The notes beneath the pieces were generated by a model. That model saw only the letters and a list, made by a program, of their open reading frames with translations. It was not told the origin of the DNA and searched no databases. From NCBI GenBank assembly GCA_046729895.1, contig JBKPHP010000119.1:1-13791 (forward strand): a stretch of DNA of 13,791 bases, read 5' to 3'. Numbering within the stretch: the stretch's first letter is position 1; each line of letters begins with the position of its first letter. Source of the stretch: DASXBA01 sp046729895. GTDB taxonomy: Bacteria > Actinomycetota > Thermoleophilia > Solirubrobacterales > Thermoleophilaceae. Shown piece by piece: positions 5,873 to 12,333 of the stretch. The position numbers and the translations under genes are program-made.

Positions 5873-6555
5873 GCCCGGACTCTCGCCATCTCCCGGGCCC
5901 GGTAGCGACCGCTCGGCAGCTCACCCTCGATCAGCTCGAGCAGGCCGGGGACGCTCTCCTCGGGTGGTGGCCGGTCGGAGATGTCCTCGCCCGGGAAGGC
6001 CTCCTGCTGCATGCGGGTCCGCATGTCCCCGGGATCGACCGAGTAGACCCGCAGCTCCGGATGCTCGGCGGCCAGCACCGCCGTGAGCTGCTCGAGAGCC
6101 GCCTTTGAGGATCCGTAGCCACCCCAGCCCTCGTAGCTCTCGATGGCGGCGTCGGACGTGATGTTGATGATCCGCGCACCCTCGCCGAGGAGCGGCAGCG
6201 TCAGCTGGATCAGCCGCAGCGGAGCGAAGACGTTGACGCGGTAGACCGCCTCGAGCGAGTCGAGTGGATACTCGCCAACGCCGGGCTGGGGGCTGGGACC
6301 GAGCAGGCTCGCGTTGTTGACCAGGACCTGGACCGGGCCGCCCGCCGCGGCGACCAGAGCGCGTCGGTGTCGCTCTTCGGCCACGTCCCCGACAAACGCC
6401 GCCACGTCCGTCCTGCGCGCGAGCTCCGCGCGGGCGGCAGCCAGCTCCTCGCCGCCTCGGGCGTCGATCACGAGCGAATATCCGTGGTCGGCGAGCGCGC
6501 GTGCGAGCGCCAGGCCCAGTCCGCGGGAGGCACCGGTGAGGAGGGCCGTGAGCAT
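5869..6555 (-). CDS. Short-chain dehydrogenase/reductase (SDR) family oxidoreductase
   Basis: A 228-residue classical SDR with a Rossmann fold. Visible motifs are the nucleotide-binding TGASRGLG (7-14), D57-V, the NNAS variant of NNAG (80-83), N108, catalytic Ser134 in NITSDAA, and Y147-x-x-x-K151, followed by D-P-G-D-M-R-T (about 172-178). All catalytic residues are present, so it should be an active NAD(P)-dependent oxidoreductase of unknown substrate. ATG 6555 has no Shine-Dalgarno but has TAGCTT exactly 7 nt upstream, so its mRNA may be leaderless. It is coupled to the QueA-like gene by a 4-bp GTGA overlap, which suggests joint expression and perhaps a shared pathway, not further defined here. 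Confidence 0.9.
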   Translation of the reverse strand: MLTALLTGASRGLGLALARALADHGYSLVIDARGGEELAAARAELARRTDVAAFVGDVAEERHRRALVAAAGGPVQVLVNNASLLGPSPQPGVGEYPLDSLEAVYRVNVFAPLRLIQLTLPLLGEGARIINITSDAAIESYEGWGGYGSSKAALEQLTAVLAAEHPELRVYSVDPGDMRTRMQQEAFPGEDISDRPPPEESVPGLLELIEGELPSGRYRAREMARVRA

Positions 6556-6562
6556 GCCCCCG

Positions 6563-6568
6563 AAGCTA
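6563..6568 (-). promoter_or_regulatory. Probable leaderless -10 box for the SDR operon
   Basis: TAGCTT on the minus strand lies 7 nt before ATG 6555. A transcript starting at this distance would begin at or next to the start codon, consistent with the absence of a ribosome-binding site. No convincing -35 box is seen. The same TANNNT-7 nt-start geometry recurs at 9512 and 12796. Confidence 0.45.
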
Positions 6569-6604
6569 GGCAGCGGAGCCCGCGGCGACCATTGGGAATT
6601 CGGC

Positions 6605-6622
6605 CTAGGACCCGGGACCTAG
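6605..6622. other. Short inverted repeat between response regulator and SDR genes
   Basis: CTAGG (6605-6609) and CCTAG (6618-6622) flank an 8-nt spacer containing CCCGGG. It lies 5 nt past the response-regulator stop codon. It could be a weak terminator or a regulatory site for the SDR promoter. There is no T-run. Confidence 0.3.
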
Positions 6623-6626
6623 CGGG

Positions 6627-7271
6627 CTAGTCGATCTCCACCCATCGCTCGCGGACGGCGTGCATCGCCACCTGCGTGCGATCACTGAGGTCGAGCTTGG
6701 TGAGGATGTTGCTGACGTGCGCCTTGACGGTCTTCTGGGAGATCCCCAGCTCGACCGCGATGCGCTTGTTGGAGAGGCCGCGCGCGATCAGGTCCACCAC
6801 CTCCCGCTCCCTCGGAGTAAGCGGATCCCGTGCGTCGTGGGCGCCGCTTCCCGCCACCTCCTCCATGAGCCGGGCGGCCACCGCCGGGTGCAAGAGCGCC
6901 TCGCCCGCATGAACCGCACGGATCGCCCTGACGAGCTCCTGAGGCTCGACGTCCTTGAGGAGGTAGCCGGCCGCGCCCGCCCGCACCGCAGGGAAGAGCT
7001 TGTCGTCGTCGAGGAAGCTGGTCAGGGCGATCACTCGCGTCGCGGGCCTCTCCGCAGCGATGCGACGGATCGCCTCCACCCCGTCCACGACGGGCAGCAC
7101 GAGGTCCATGAGCACGACGTCCGGCTCGTGCTCGGCCACGGCATCGAGGGCCCGCGCGCCATCCGCGACGTCTGCCACCACCTCTACGTCGTCCTGCAGT
7201 TCAAGGAAGGTGCGCAGGCCCTGGCGGACAACCGCATGGTCGTCAGCGACGAGGACGCGAATTTTCGCCAA
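6627..7271 (-). CDS. NarL/FixJ-family two-component response regulator
   Basis: A 214-residue regulator. The receiver domain (about 1-120) has the acidic pair D10-D11, phospho-acceptor D56 in VVLMDLVLP, T84 and K106. The C-terminal LuxR-type HTH (about 149-206) reads LTPREREVVDLIARGLSNKR...ISQKTVKAHVSNILTKLDLSDR. Phosphorylation by the upstream kinase should drive dimerisation and DNA binding. The start is TTG 7271, supported by GGAGGT 5 nt upstream and by protein alignment (LAKIRVLVADDH). It lies 29 bp inside the end of the kinase gene, so the two are co-translated. Targets are unknown. Confidence 0.94.
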   Translation of the reverse strand: MAKIRVLVADDHAVVRQGLRTFLELQDDVEVVADVADGARALDAVAEHEPDVVLMDLVLPVVDGVEAIRRIAAERPATRVIALTSFLDDDKLFPAVRAGAAGYLLKDVEPQELVRAIRAVHAGEALLHPAVAARLMEEVAGSGAHDARDPLTPREREVVDLIARGLSNKRIAVELGISQKTVKAHVSNILTKLDLSDRTQVAMHAVRERWVEID

Positions 7272-8397
7272 GCGGCACCTCCAGCCTGATCGTCGTTCCT
7301 GCTCCCGGCCTCGAGTCGATCACGAGCGATGCGCCCAGCGACCTGGCCCGCTCCTCCATCGAGGTAAGGCCGAGCCGCCGGGAGCGATGGGTCGCCGAGT
7401 GCGGATCGAAGCCCGCGCCGTCGTCGCGCACCCTCAAGAAGAGCCGGTGTTCCTCCTCGTCGAGCCGCACCTCCAGGTGAGCGGCCCCTGAGTGCCTGAG
7501 AGCGTTGTGCATGGCTTCCTGCGCGATACGGAACACCTCGTCGTCGACCCCGGGGCGCATGCGAGGCTCACCGGCCGTGCGCAGCTCGATCTCCTGCCCG
7601 TGCACGCGGCGCAGCACCTGCACGTGCTTCGACAGCGCGGCAGCCAGCCCCTCGCTCTCAACCGCTGCCGGGCGCAGCTGGAAGATCAGCGAGCGAAGCT
7701 CCTGGATCGCGTCCTGGGTCAGCTCCTGCAGCTTCTGTACCTGCCCGTGCGCGCCGCTGGGATCGCGTTCGAGCAGCGTGGCGGCGGACTGCGCCACGAG
7801 CACCACGCCGAAGAGCTTCTGCACCACCGAGTCGTGGAGGTCCCGGGCCAGCCGGGTGCGCTCCTCGACGAAGCTCAGCTCACGTCCGCGCTCGTACAGG
7901 CGAGCGTTCTCGATGGCGATCGAGGCGTGGGCGGCCAGCATCTCGATTAGCCGCTCGTCCTCCTGCGTAAACGCGGGGCCGCCCTCCTTCTCCGTGAGGT
8001 AGAGCGCGCCCAGCACGGCGTCGGGCGAGCGGATCGGCACGCCAAGGAACGAGCTCATCTGCGGATGTGCCTGGGGCCACCAGCCGCGGAACCGGGAGTC
8101 CTGCCGGATGTCCTCGGTTCGGTACGGGCTGTCCGCGTCGAGCATCGCCCCGAGCAGCCCATGGGTCCGCGGGAGCGGCCCCATCGCGGCGATCAACTCC
8201 TCGCTCATCCCGGAGGTAATGAACTGCGCGAAGTTCCCCTCCCCATCGGGGATGCCAAGGGCAGCGTAGCGGGCGCCGGCTAGCTGGCGGGAGGCGTTGA
8301 CGATTCGCTGCAGGACGGGCTCCACCGAGCGCTCGGCGGCGATCGCCCGCACGGCGTCGCCCATCGCCTCGAGCGCGATGCTCGACCTGTCTTCCAT
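7243..8397 (-). CDS. GAF-domain sensor histidine kinase (NarL-partner type, DosS/DevS-like sensor)
   Basis: A 384-residue soluble kinase with no membrane segment. One GAF domain (about 20-168) is followed by a HisKA_3 dimerisation domain with phospho-acceptor H188 in TRLARDLHDSVVQKLFG and a HATPase_c domain (N-box EVFRIAQEAMHNALRHS, G1 DDGAGF, G2 GLTSMEERARSLGA). The GAF resembles that of mycobacterial DosS/DevS, with GLLGAML, then WWPQAHPQMSSFLGVPI, then LGALYLTEK. H111 and Y133 are 22 residues apart, like the haem ligand His149 and distal Tyr171 of DosS as I recall them. A haem or gas sensor is therefore possible but unproven. It overlaps its response regulator by 29 bp. TAATGT lies 9 nt before ATG 8397, with no Shine-Dalgarno. 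Confidence 0.93.
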   Translation of the reverse strand: MEDRSSIALEAMGDAVRAIAAERSVEPVLQRIVNASRQLAGARYAALGIPDGEGNFAQFITSGMSEELIAAMGPLPRTHGLLGAMLDADSPYRTEDIRQDSRFRGWWPQAHPQMSSFLGVPIRSPDAVLGALYLTEKEGGPAFTQEDERLIEMLAAHASIAIENARLYERGRELSFVEERTRLARDLHDSVVQKLFGVVLVAQSAATLLERDPSGAHGQVQKLQELTQDAIQELRSLIFQLRPAAVESEGLAAALSKHVQVLRRVHGQEIELRTAGEPRMRPGVDDEVFRIAQEAMHNALRHSGAAHLEVRLDEEEHRLFLRVRDDGAGFDPHSATHRSRRLGLTSMEERARSLGASLVIDSRPGAGTTIRLEVPLGENSRPRR

Positions 8398-8406
8398 GCC
8401 CGGACA

Positions 8407-8412
8407 ACATTA
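8407..8412 (-). promoter_or_regulatory. Possible -10 box for the histidine kinase gene
   Basis: TAATGT on the minus strand lies 9 nt before ATG 8397, in a 40-nt gap after the RsbA-like gene. A start here would give a leader of only a few bases. Read-through from the upstream gene is equally possible. A GCCCC/GGGGC hairpin in the same gap might attenuate it. Confidence 0.3.
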
Positions 8413-8437
8413 GGCGCCCCCAGGGGCGGGCGACTGC

Positions 8438-9385
8438 CTAACTCAGGCTCATCTGCAGACGAACTACGTTCCCGTCGGGGAGCGAGCGGATCTGCGCCAG
8501 GTCGCAGAGCTGGTTTGCGAGCCACAAGCCCCGACCGGTGGGCTGGCTCGGCGCGGGGCGCCCGCGTCCCACCAGCGGATCATGGACGAGGCCGCTGTCG
8601 CGGACCTCGCACAGGAGCGAGTCATCCTCCCGCCAGACGCTCAGCGTGCCCTGCCCACCGGCGTGGCGGACGCTGTTGGTAGCGACCTCGTTTACGGCCA
8701 CCAGGAGGTCCTCCGTGCGGGTGCCGTCGAGCCCGGCGCCGGCTGCCCGACGCGAGACGAGCCGCCGGACCGCGAGCAGCTCACCCAACGTGAAGGCCAG
8801 CCGGTCGGGCTTCTCCGCCGGCGGTGGAAGCGGACCGTGGAACGGATCGGGCGCGGTCAGCGGATCGGAGTAGATGCTGCTCGTGTGGCGGTGACCGTTG
8901 TCGGTCACGTGCGGGTGCGTGACGTACGCGGCCTCGAGGACGTCGGAGTCGAGCGTGGCCGCGTCATAGGGGCACAGCAGCCACCACGCCGGGGCGTCGG
9001 CGAAGGCCAGGTTGAGCAGCCATTCATGGCGCTGGCACTCGACGAGCTCCGCGGGACTGCGCTCGGGCCAGATCGGTTCCCCAATGCCCCGAACAGGGGA
9101 GCCCTCCTGCAGATGCTCCGCCACGAACTCACGCCAGACCGGGATGATGCGCGCGGGATTCCGGCCGAGCTGCGGCATGTCGGCAAAGAGAACATGCTCG
9201 GACTCGCCATTCAGCCGCGAGGAGATCAGGCCCGCCTTCTCCGCGCTGACGGCCACGAGAACAGGCTCCCCGGCGGCGACGGCGTCCCGGACGAACCGGA
9301 CGGTCGCGGCCAGGAACTCCTCCTCGCTGCGATAGATCAGCGCTTCGTGCCGGAATGCGGGACTGGGAGTAGGGGCATACCGCAT
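8438..9385 (-). CDS. RsbA-like anti-sigma regulator: MEDS sensor domain plus HATPase domain
   Basis: A 315-residue protein with two domains. Residues about 11-165 form a MEDS (DcmR-like) sensory domain: F-R-H-E-A-L-I-Y opening, then P-V-L-V-A-V-S-A-E-K, E-P-I-W-P-E-R and E-C-Q-R-H-E. Residues about 205-315 form an RsbW-type ATPase: N-box V-N-E-V-A-T-N-S-V-R-H (231-241), G1 D-S-G (263-265), G2 T-G-R-G-L-W-L (283-289). No phospho-acceptor histidine box is seen between them, so it is more like an anti-sigma or switch kinase acting on an anti-sigma antagonist than a classical sensor kinase. ATG 9385 is chosen because AAAGGG lies 6 nt upstream; ATG 9391 is too close to it. No sigma factor gene is in the window. 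Confidence 0.85.
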   Translation of the reverse strand: MRYAPTPSPAFRHEALIYRSEEEFLAATVRFVRDAVAAGEPVLVAVSAEKAGLISSRLNGESEHVLFADMPQLGRNPARIIPVWREFVAEHLQEGSPVRGIGEPIWPERSPAELVECQRHEWLLNLAFADAPAWWLLCPYDAATLDSDVLEAAYVTHPHVTDNGHRHTSSIYSDPLTAPDPFHGPLPPPAEKPDRLAFTLGELLAVRRLVSRRAAGAGLDGTRTEDLLVAVNEVATNSVRHAGGQGTLSVWREDDSLLCEVRDSGLVHDPLVGRGRPAPSQPTGRGLWLANQLCDLAQIRSLPDGNVVRLQMSLS

Positions 9386-9405
9386 GCGCATCCCTTTGCC
9401 GGTTT

Positions 9406-9432
9406 GTACCCACAAGGGGGTACTCCGTAACC
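9406..9432 (-). promoter_or_regulatory. SigB/SigF-type promoter candidate for the RsbA-like gene
   Basis: On the minus strand GGTTA (9428-9432) and GGGTAC (9406-9411) are separated by 16 nt. This is close to the general-stress sigma consensus GGTTT-N15-17-GGGTA. Transcription would begin near 9399, giving a short leader with AAAGGG (9392-9397) before ATG 9385. The -10 half is also one arm of a dyad, GTACCC-N6-GGGTAC (9406-9423), so a repressor site is an alternative reading. Confidence 0.5.
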
Positions 9433-9455
9433 GGGCGGGCAGCGACACGGACCAA

Positions 9456-9470
9456 GCCCCGTAACGGGGC
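9456..9470. other. 15-bp inverted repeat in the divergent RsbA-like / hydrolase gap
   Basis: GCCCCGT (9456-9462), a central A, and ACGGGGC (9464-9470) form a perfect 7+1+7 dyad between two divergent genes. It lies about 20 bp upstream of the hydrolase -35 region. A regulator-binding site is plausible; the binder is unknown. Confidence 0.35.
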
Positions 9471-9489
9471 AGGCCTGGCGCGTGATGAG

Positions 9490-9517
9490 TGGACTGGCCG
9501 GGCCGCGCGGGTAGCAT
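9490..9517 (+). promoter_or_regulatory. Promoter for the hydrolase-sulfatase operon
   Basis: TGGACT (9490-9495, 4 of 6 matches to TTGACA) and TAGCAT (9512-9517) are 16 nt apart. GTG 9525 begins exactly 7 nt after TAGCAT, so the transcript should be leaderless or nearly so. This supports GTG 9525 as the real start over the in-frame GTG 9489, which would lie upstream of the -35 box. Confidence 0.5.
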
Positions 9518-9524
9518 CGCGCCG

Positions 9525-10598
9525 GTGGAGCGGACGCTCTTCGGCAAGCCGGCGCGCTTCGAAGGGGGCCTGCACGAGGTGGCGCCGGGGGTCCTCGCGT
9601 GGCTGCAGCCAAACGGCGAGTGGGGAGAGTCCAACGCCGGTCTCGTCGTGGGGGACGGAGAGGCGCTGCTGGTGGACACGCTTTGGGGCCCGCGCCTAAC
9701 GCGGCGCATGCTCGACGCGATCGAGACGCGGGTGGGCGCGCCGATCCGGGTGGTCGTGAACACCCACTCGGACGGCGACCACGTCTGGGGGAACCAGCTG
9801 CTGGAGGGCGCCGAGATGGTGGCCACGGAAGCGGCGATCGAGATCATTGGCGAGGAGCCACCCGCCGCCCTTCAGCGCTTCAAGTCGCTGGCTCCGCGTC
9901 TGCGGCGGCTGGGCGGGCTGCCGCTGCCGATGATCGGCACGCTAGGGCTCCCGCTCCTCCCGCGCCTGCCCCTCCGCGAGCTCGGCGCGTACCTGGAGAC
10001 GATGTTCTCGCCGTACGACTTCTCGGACGTGCGGCTGACGCCGCCGACGCGCGGGTTCAGCGGCGGGCTCGTCGGCGAGGCCGGAGGGCGCGAGGTGCAA
10101 CTGCTGGAGGTGGGGCCCGCACACACGCCCGGAGACCTCATTGTCCACGTGCCGGATGCCGCGGTCGTTTTCGCCGCCGACGTTCTGTTCGTGGGCGTCG
10201 TCCCCGTGATGTGGGCCGGCCCCACCTCCAACTGGATCGCCGCGCTCGACCGGATCCTGGCGCTGGAGCCGGCGGTCGTCGTGCCCGGCCACGGGCCGGT
10301 GTCCGGCGTGGCGGAGGTAAAGGTGCTGCTCGAGTACCTGGCATGGGTGGATGCCGCCGCGAGCTCCCGGCTCGCCGCCGGGCTCTCGGTGCCCGAGACT
10401 GCGCGCGAGCTGGTGTTCGGAAGCGACTATCGCGAGACGCCCTGGGCGGAGTGGGACTGTCCCGAGCGAATCGTGATCACCGTGGCGACGGTGGATCGCC
10501 ACCGCCGCGGAGCGGCCGGACCGGTGGGGAGGAGGGAGCAGGTGAGGCTCTTTGCGCAAGTCGCCTCGCTCGCCGCGGAGCTGGAGGGGCGAGCCTGA
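9525..10598 (+). CDS. Metallo-beta-lactamase-fold hydrolase
   Basis: A 357-residue cytoplasmic protein with no signal peptide. It has the MBL-fold motifs in order: D51 in ALLVDT, motif 2 T-H-S-D-G-D-H-V-W-G-N (80-90), H200 in GPAHTPGD, D219 in FAADVLF, and H256 in VPGHGP. The usual HxHxDH is H81-x-D83-x-D85-H86, with the second His replaced by Asp. The other metal ligands are intact, so a hydrolase with altered metal binding is likely. A 12-residue longer form from GTG 9489 is possible, but the promoter argues for GTG 9525. The stop overlaps the next gene's probable CTG start (CTGA), so it is coupled to the sulfatase-like protein. Substrate unknown. Confidence 0.88.
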   Translation: MERTLFGKPARFEGGLHEVAPGVLAWLQPNGEWGESNAGLVVGDGEALLVDTLWGPRLTRRMLDAIETRVGAPIRVVVNTHSDGDHVWGNQLLEGAEMVATEAAIEIIGEEPPAALQRFKSLAPRLRRLGGLPLPMIGTLGLPLLPRLPLRELGAYLETMFSPYDFSDVRLTPPTRGFSGGLVGEAGGREVQLLEVGPAHTPGDLIVHVPDAAVVFAADVLFVGVVPVMWAGPTSNWIAALDRILALEPAVVVPGHGPVSGVAEVKVLLEYLAWVDAAASSRLAAGLSVPETARELVFGSDYRETPWAEWDCPERIVITVATVDRHRRGAAGPVGRREQVRLFAQVASLAAELEGRA

Positions 10599-12091
10599 CC
10601 CGCCGCGCCTTCCTGCTGACGCTGTTCGTGCTCGTAGGTCTAGCCGGGCTCCCGAGCGGGACCGCGTCCGCCCGAGCACCGGTCGTGATGGTCGTCTTCG
10701 ACGAGTTCCCCACGATCTCGCTGCTCGATGCCCAGGGGCGGATCGACCGGGAGCGGTATCCCAACTTCGCGTCCCTGGCGCGGCGCGGGACCTGGTTCTC
10801 GAACGCGACCGCGTCGGTAGACGAGACGGGCAGGGCGATGGAGGCGCTGCTGACCGGCCGCACCCTCGAGCGCAGACGGCCCGCGACCTTCGAGGCGAAT
10901 CCCAACAACCTGTTCACGCTCCTGGGCGCCCGCTACCGCATCGACGCCTCCGAGGAGGCCACCAGCTTCTGCCCGCAATGGCTCTGCCCACAGGTCCGGG
11001 CGCAGAACCGCCGCTCCGTCTTGCGCGCGCTGGCCGGGGGCCGGGCCGGACGCTTCCGCCGCTGGGTCGCGTCGATCCGGCCGGGGCGCGAGCCGACTCT
11101 CTACTTCAAGCACGTGCTGCTCCCGCACGTGCCGCTTCGGTACCTCCCCTCCGGTCACCGCTACAGCAACCGCGCGCACGAGACGATCCGGGGGATTGCA
11201 GGGGCCTTTCACGACCCTTGGCTCGTCGAGCAGGTCTATCAGCGCCATCTGCTCCAGCTCGCGTTCACCGACCGACTCCTCGGCTCGTTGCTGCGGCGCC
11301 TCCGCGCCACGCGGCTCTACAAGCGATCGCTGATCGTGATCACGGCCGACAACGGCGAGGGCTTCGGGGTCTTCGGCGACAGGCACCAGATCACCCGCCA
11401 CAAGGCAGCCAACGTCGCGCTCACGCCGCTCTTCCTGAAGCTCCCGCACCAGCGGCGCGGGCGGATCGTCAGCCGTCATGTGCGCACAGTGGACGTCCTT
11501 CCCACGATCGCCCACGTTCTGCGGCTGCGGGTCCCGTGGCCGATGGAGGGCAGTTCGGCACTTGGGCCCTCGTCCTCCCGGATCCCGTCCTCAGTGCTGT
11601 TGATCCAGCGCTCTGGGCGGCGTTTCACGCTGGGGCCGGCCGCCCTGCGCCGGGGCGCCCGTCGGGCACTGCGGAGGAAGCTGAGGCGGTTCGGCTCGGG
11701 CGACGACTCCCCGGGCATCTACGGAATCGGTCCCCATCGGGAGCTGCTCGGGACGCCGGTCTCGACCTGGCCCACGGTGAGCGCGCGGCACACCCGGGCG
11801 GTGCTGAAGGGCGGCGCCGCGCTGAGGCGCGTGAGGCGAAGCTCCGGCTTCGTACCCGCGCTCATCATGGGCCGCATCGCACGGGGCGCGCGGTCCGGCT
11901 CGCGGCCGCTGGCGATCGCCGTGAACGGCTGGCTGACCTCCACCGCGCCGACCTTCCACCTTCCCGGAAGGCACTCGGAGTTCTTTTCGGCGATGGTTCC
12001 CGAGCCCTTCCTGCACGACGGCAGGAACCGGGTGGACGTCTTCGCCATCTCGTCCGGGCGGGGCGGCCTGGAGCTGGCGCGCCTGCTTTAG
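10595..12091 (+). CDS. Tat-exported sulfatase-like hydrolase/transferase, probable CTG start
   Basis: A 498-residue protein. The coding frame lacks ATG, GTG or TTG near its N-terminus, but CTG 10595 follows GGAGG at 7 nt and forms a 4-bp CTGA overlap with the hydrolase stop. From it the protein opens with T-R-R-A-F-L, a twin-arginine motif, then a hydrophobic core ending in A-S-A (24-26). The catalytic domain is of the alkaline phosphatase/sulfatase superfamily: V-V-F-D-E-F (33-38), a probable nucleophile T78 in DETGRAMEALLTG, and T-A-D252-N253-G. Close bacterial relatives usually have DHG here, and Asn recalls arylsulfatases. The C-terminal 200 residues are Arg-rich and unassigned. It could act on envelope polymers, but the substrate is not identifiable. 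Starting at the internal GTG (V12) would destroy the Tat motif. Confidence 0.8.
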   Translation: MTRRAFLLTLFVLVGLAGLPSGTASARAPVVMVVFDEFPTISLLDAQGRIDRERYPNFASLARRGTWFSNATASVDETGRAMEALLTGRTLERRRPATFEANPNNLFTLLGARYRIDASEEATSFCPQWLCPQVRAQNRRSVLRALAGGRAGRFRRWVASIRPGREPTLYFKHVLLPHVPLRYLPSGHRYSNRAHETIRGIAGAFHDPWLVEQVYQRHLLQLAFTDRLLGSLLRRLRATRLYKRSLIVITADNGEGFGVFGDRHQITRHKAANVALTPLFLKLPHQRRGRIVSRHVRTVDVLPTIAHVLRLRVPWPMEGSSALGPSSSRIPSSVLLIQRSGRRFTLGPAALRRGARRALRRKLRRFGSGDDSPGIYGIGPHRELLGTPVSTWPTVSARHTRAVLKGGAALRRVRRSSGFVPALIMGRIARGARSGSRPLAIAVNGWLTSTAPTFHLPGRHSEFFSAMVPEPFLHDGRNRVDVFAISSGRGGLELARLL

Positions 12092-12093
12092 GA

Positions 12094-12117
12094 GTACCGC
12101 CGACGGGCGGCGGGTAC
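12094..12117. promoter_or_regulatory. Hairpin / possible stress-type -10 region before the small-protein operon
   Basis: GTACCGCC (12094-12101) can pair with GGCGGGTAC (ending 12117) with one bulge, shortly after the sulfatase-like stop. The right arm contains GGGTAC (12112-12117), the same hexamer as the proposed stress promoter of the RsbA-like gene, 9 nt before ATG 12127. No matching -35 box is found 15-17 nt upstream. It may be a terminator, a promoter element, or both. Confidence 0.3.
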
Positions 12118-12126
12118 CAGCGCCGT

Positions 12127-12333
12127 ATGGCCAAGAACCACGGATCGAGCGTAAAGGACGACAAGCAGTACGAGGGCCTCCGCAAGCGCGGCATGAGCAA
12201 GGAGCGCGCGGCGAAGATCGCCAACACGCCCGGCGCGTCCAAGAAGGGCGGCAAGACCAAGGCCGGGGGTGGCGGCGGCGGTTCCAAGGAAGGCCAGCGA
12301 AAGGGAGGCCGCAAGAGCGGCGGGGGCTCGTGA
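12127..12333 (+). CDS. DUF7218/KGG-like small basic protein
   Basis: A 68-residue protein. The first 34 residues match a conserved actinobacterial pattern: V-K-D-D-K-Q-Y-E-G-L-R-K-R-G, then M-S-K-E-R-A-A-K-I-A-N-T-P. The remainder is a flexible Lys/Gly-rich tail (SKKGGKTKAGGGGGGSK), as in KGG-type stress proteins. It is strongly basic and could bind nucleic acid, but no function is established. No Shine-Dalgarno precedes ATG 12127. The stop overlaps the next gene (GTGA), and the third gene follows in the same manner, so the three form an operon of hydrophilic proteins. The basic charge contrasts with the two acidic downstream products. Confidence 0.82.
   Translation: MAKNHGSSVKDDKQYEGLRKRGMSKERAAKIANTPGASKKGGKTKAGGGGGGSKEGQRKGGRKSGGGS

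Noticed and set aside
7243..9385. RsbA-like protein as the cognate kinase of the response regulator
   Set aside because: It lacks a histidine phospho-acceptor box, while the GAF kinase overlaps the regulator gene by 29 bp and has a complete H-box.
9599..12091. Single 830-residue plus-strand open frame
   Set aside because: Its first third is an out-of-frame reading of the MBL hydrolase and is Arg/Ala/Gly-rich nonsense. Only the part from CTG 10595 has protein-family motifs.
10552..12333. 593-residue plus-strand open frame over the sulfatase-like gene
   Set aside because: It is an out-of-frame shadow of the sulfatase-like gene. Only its last 68 residues, the DUF7218-like protein from ATG 12127, are real.
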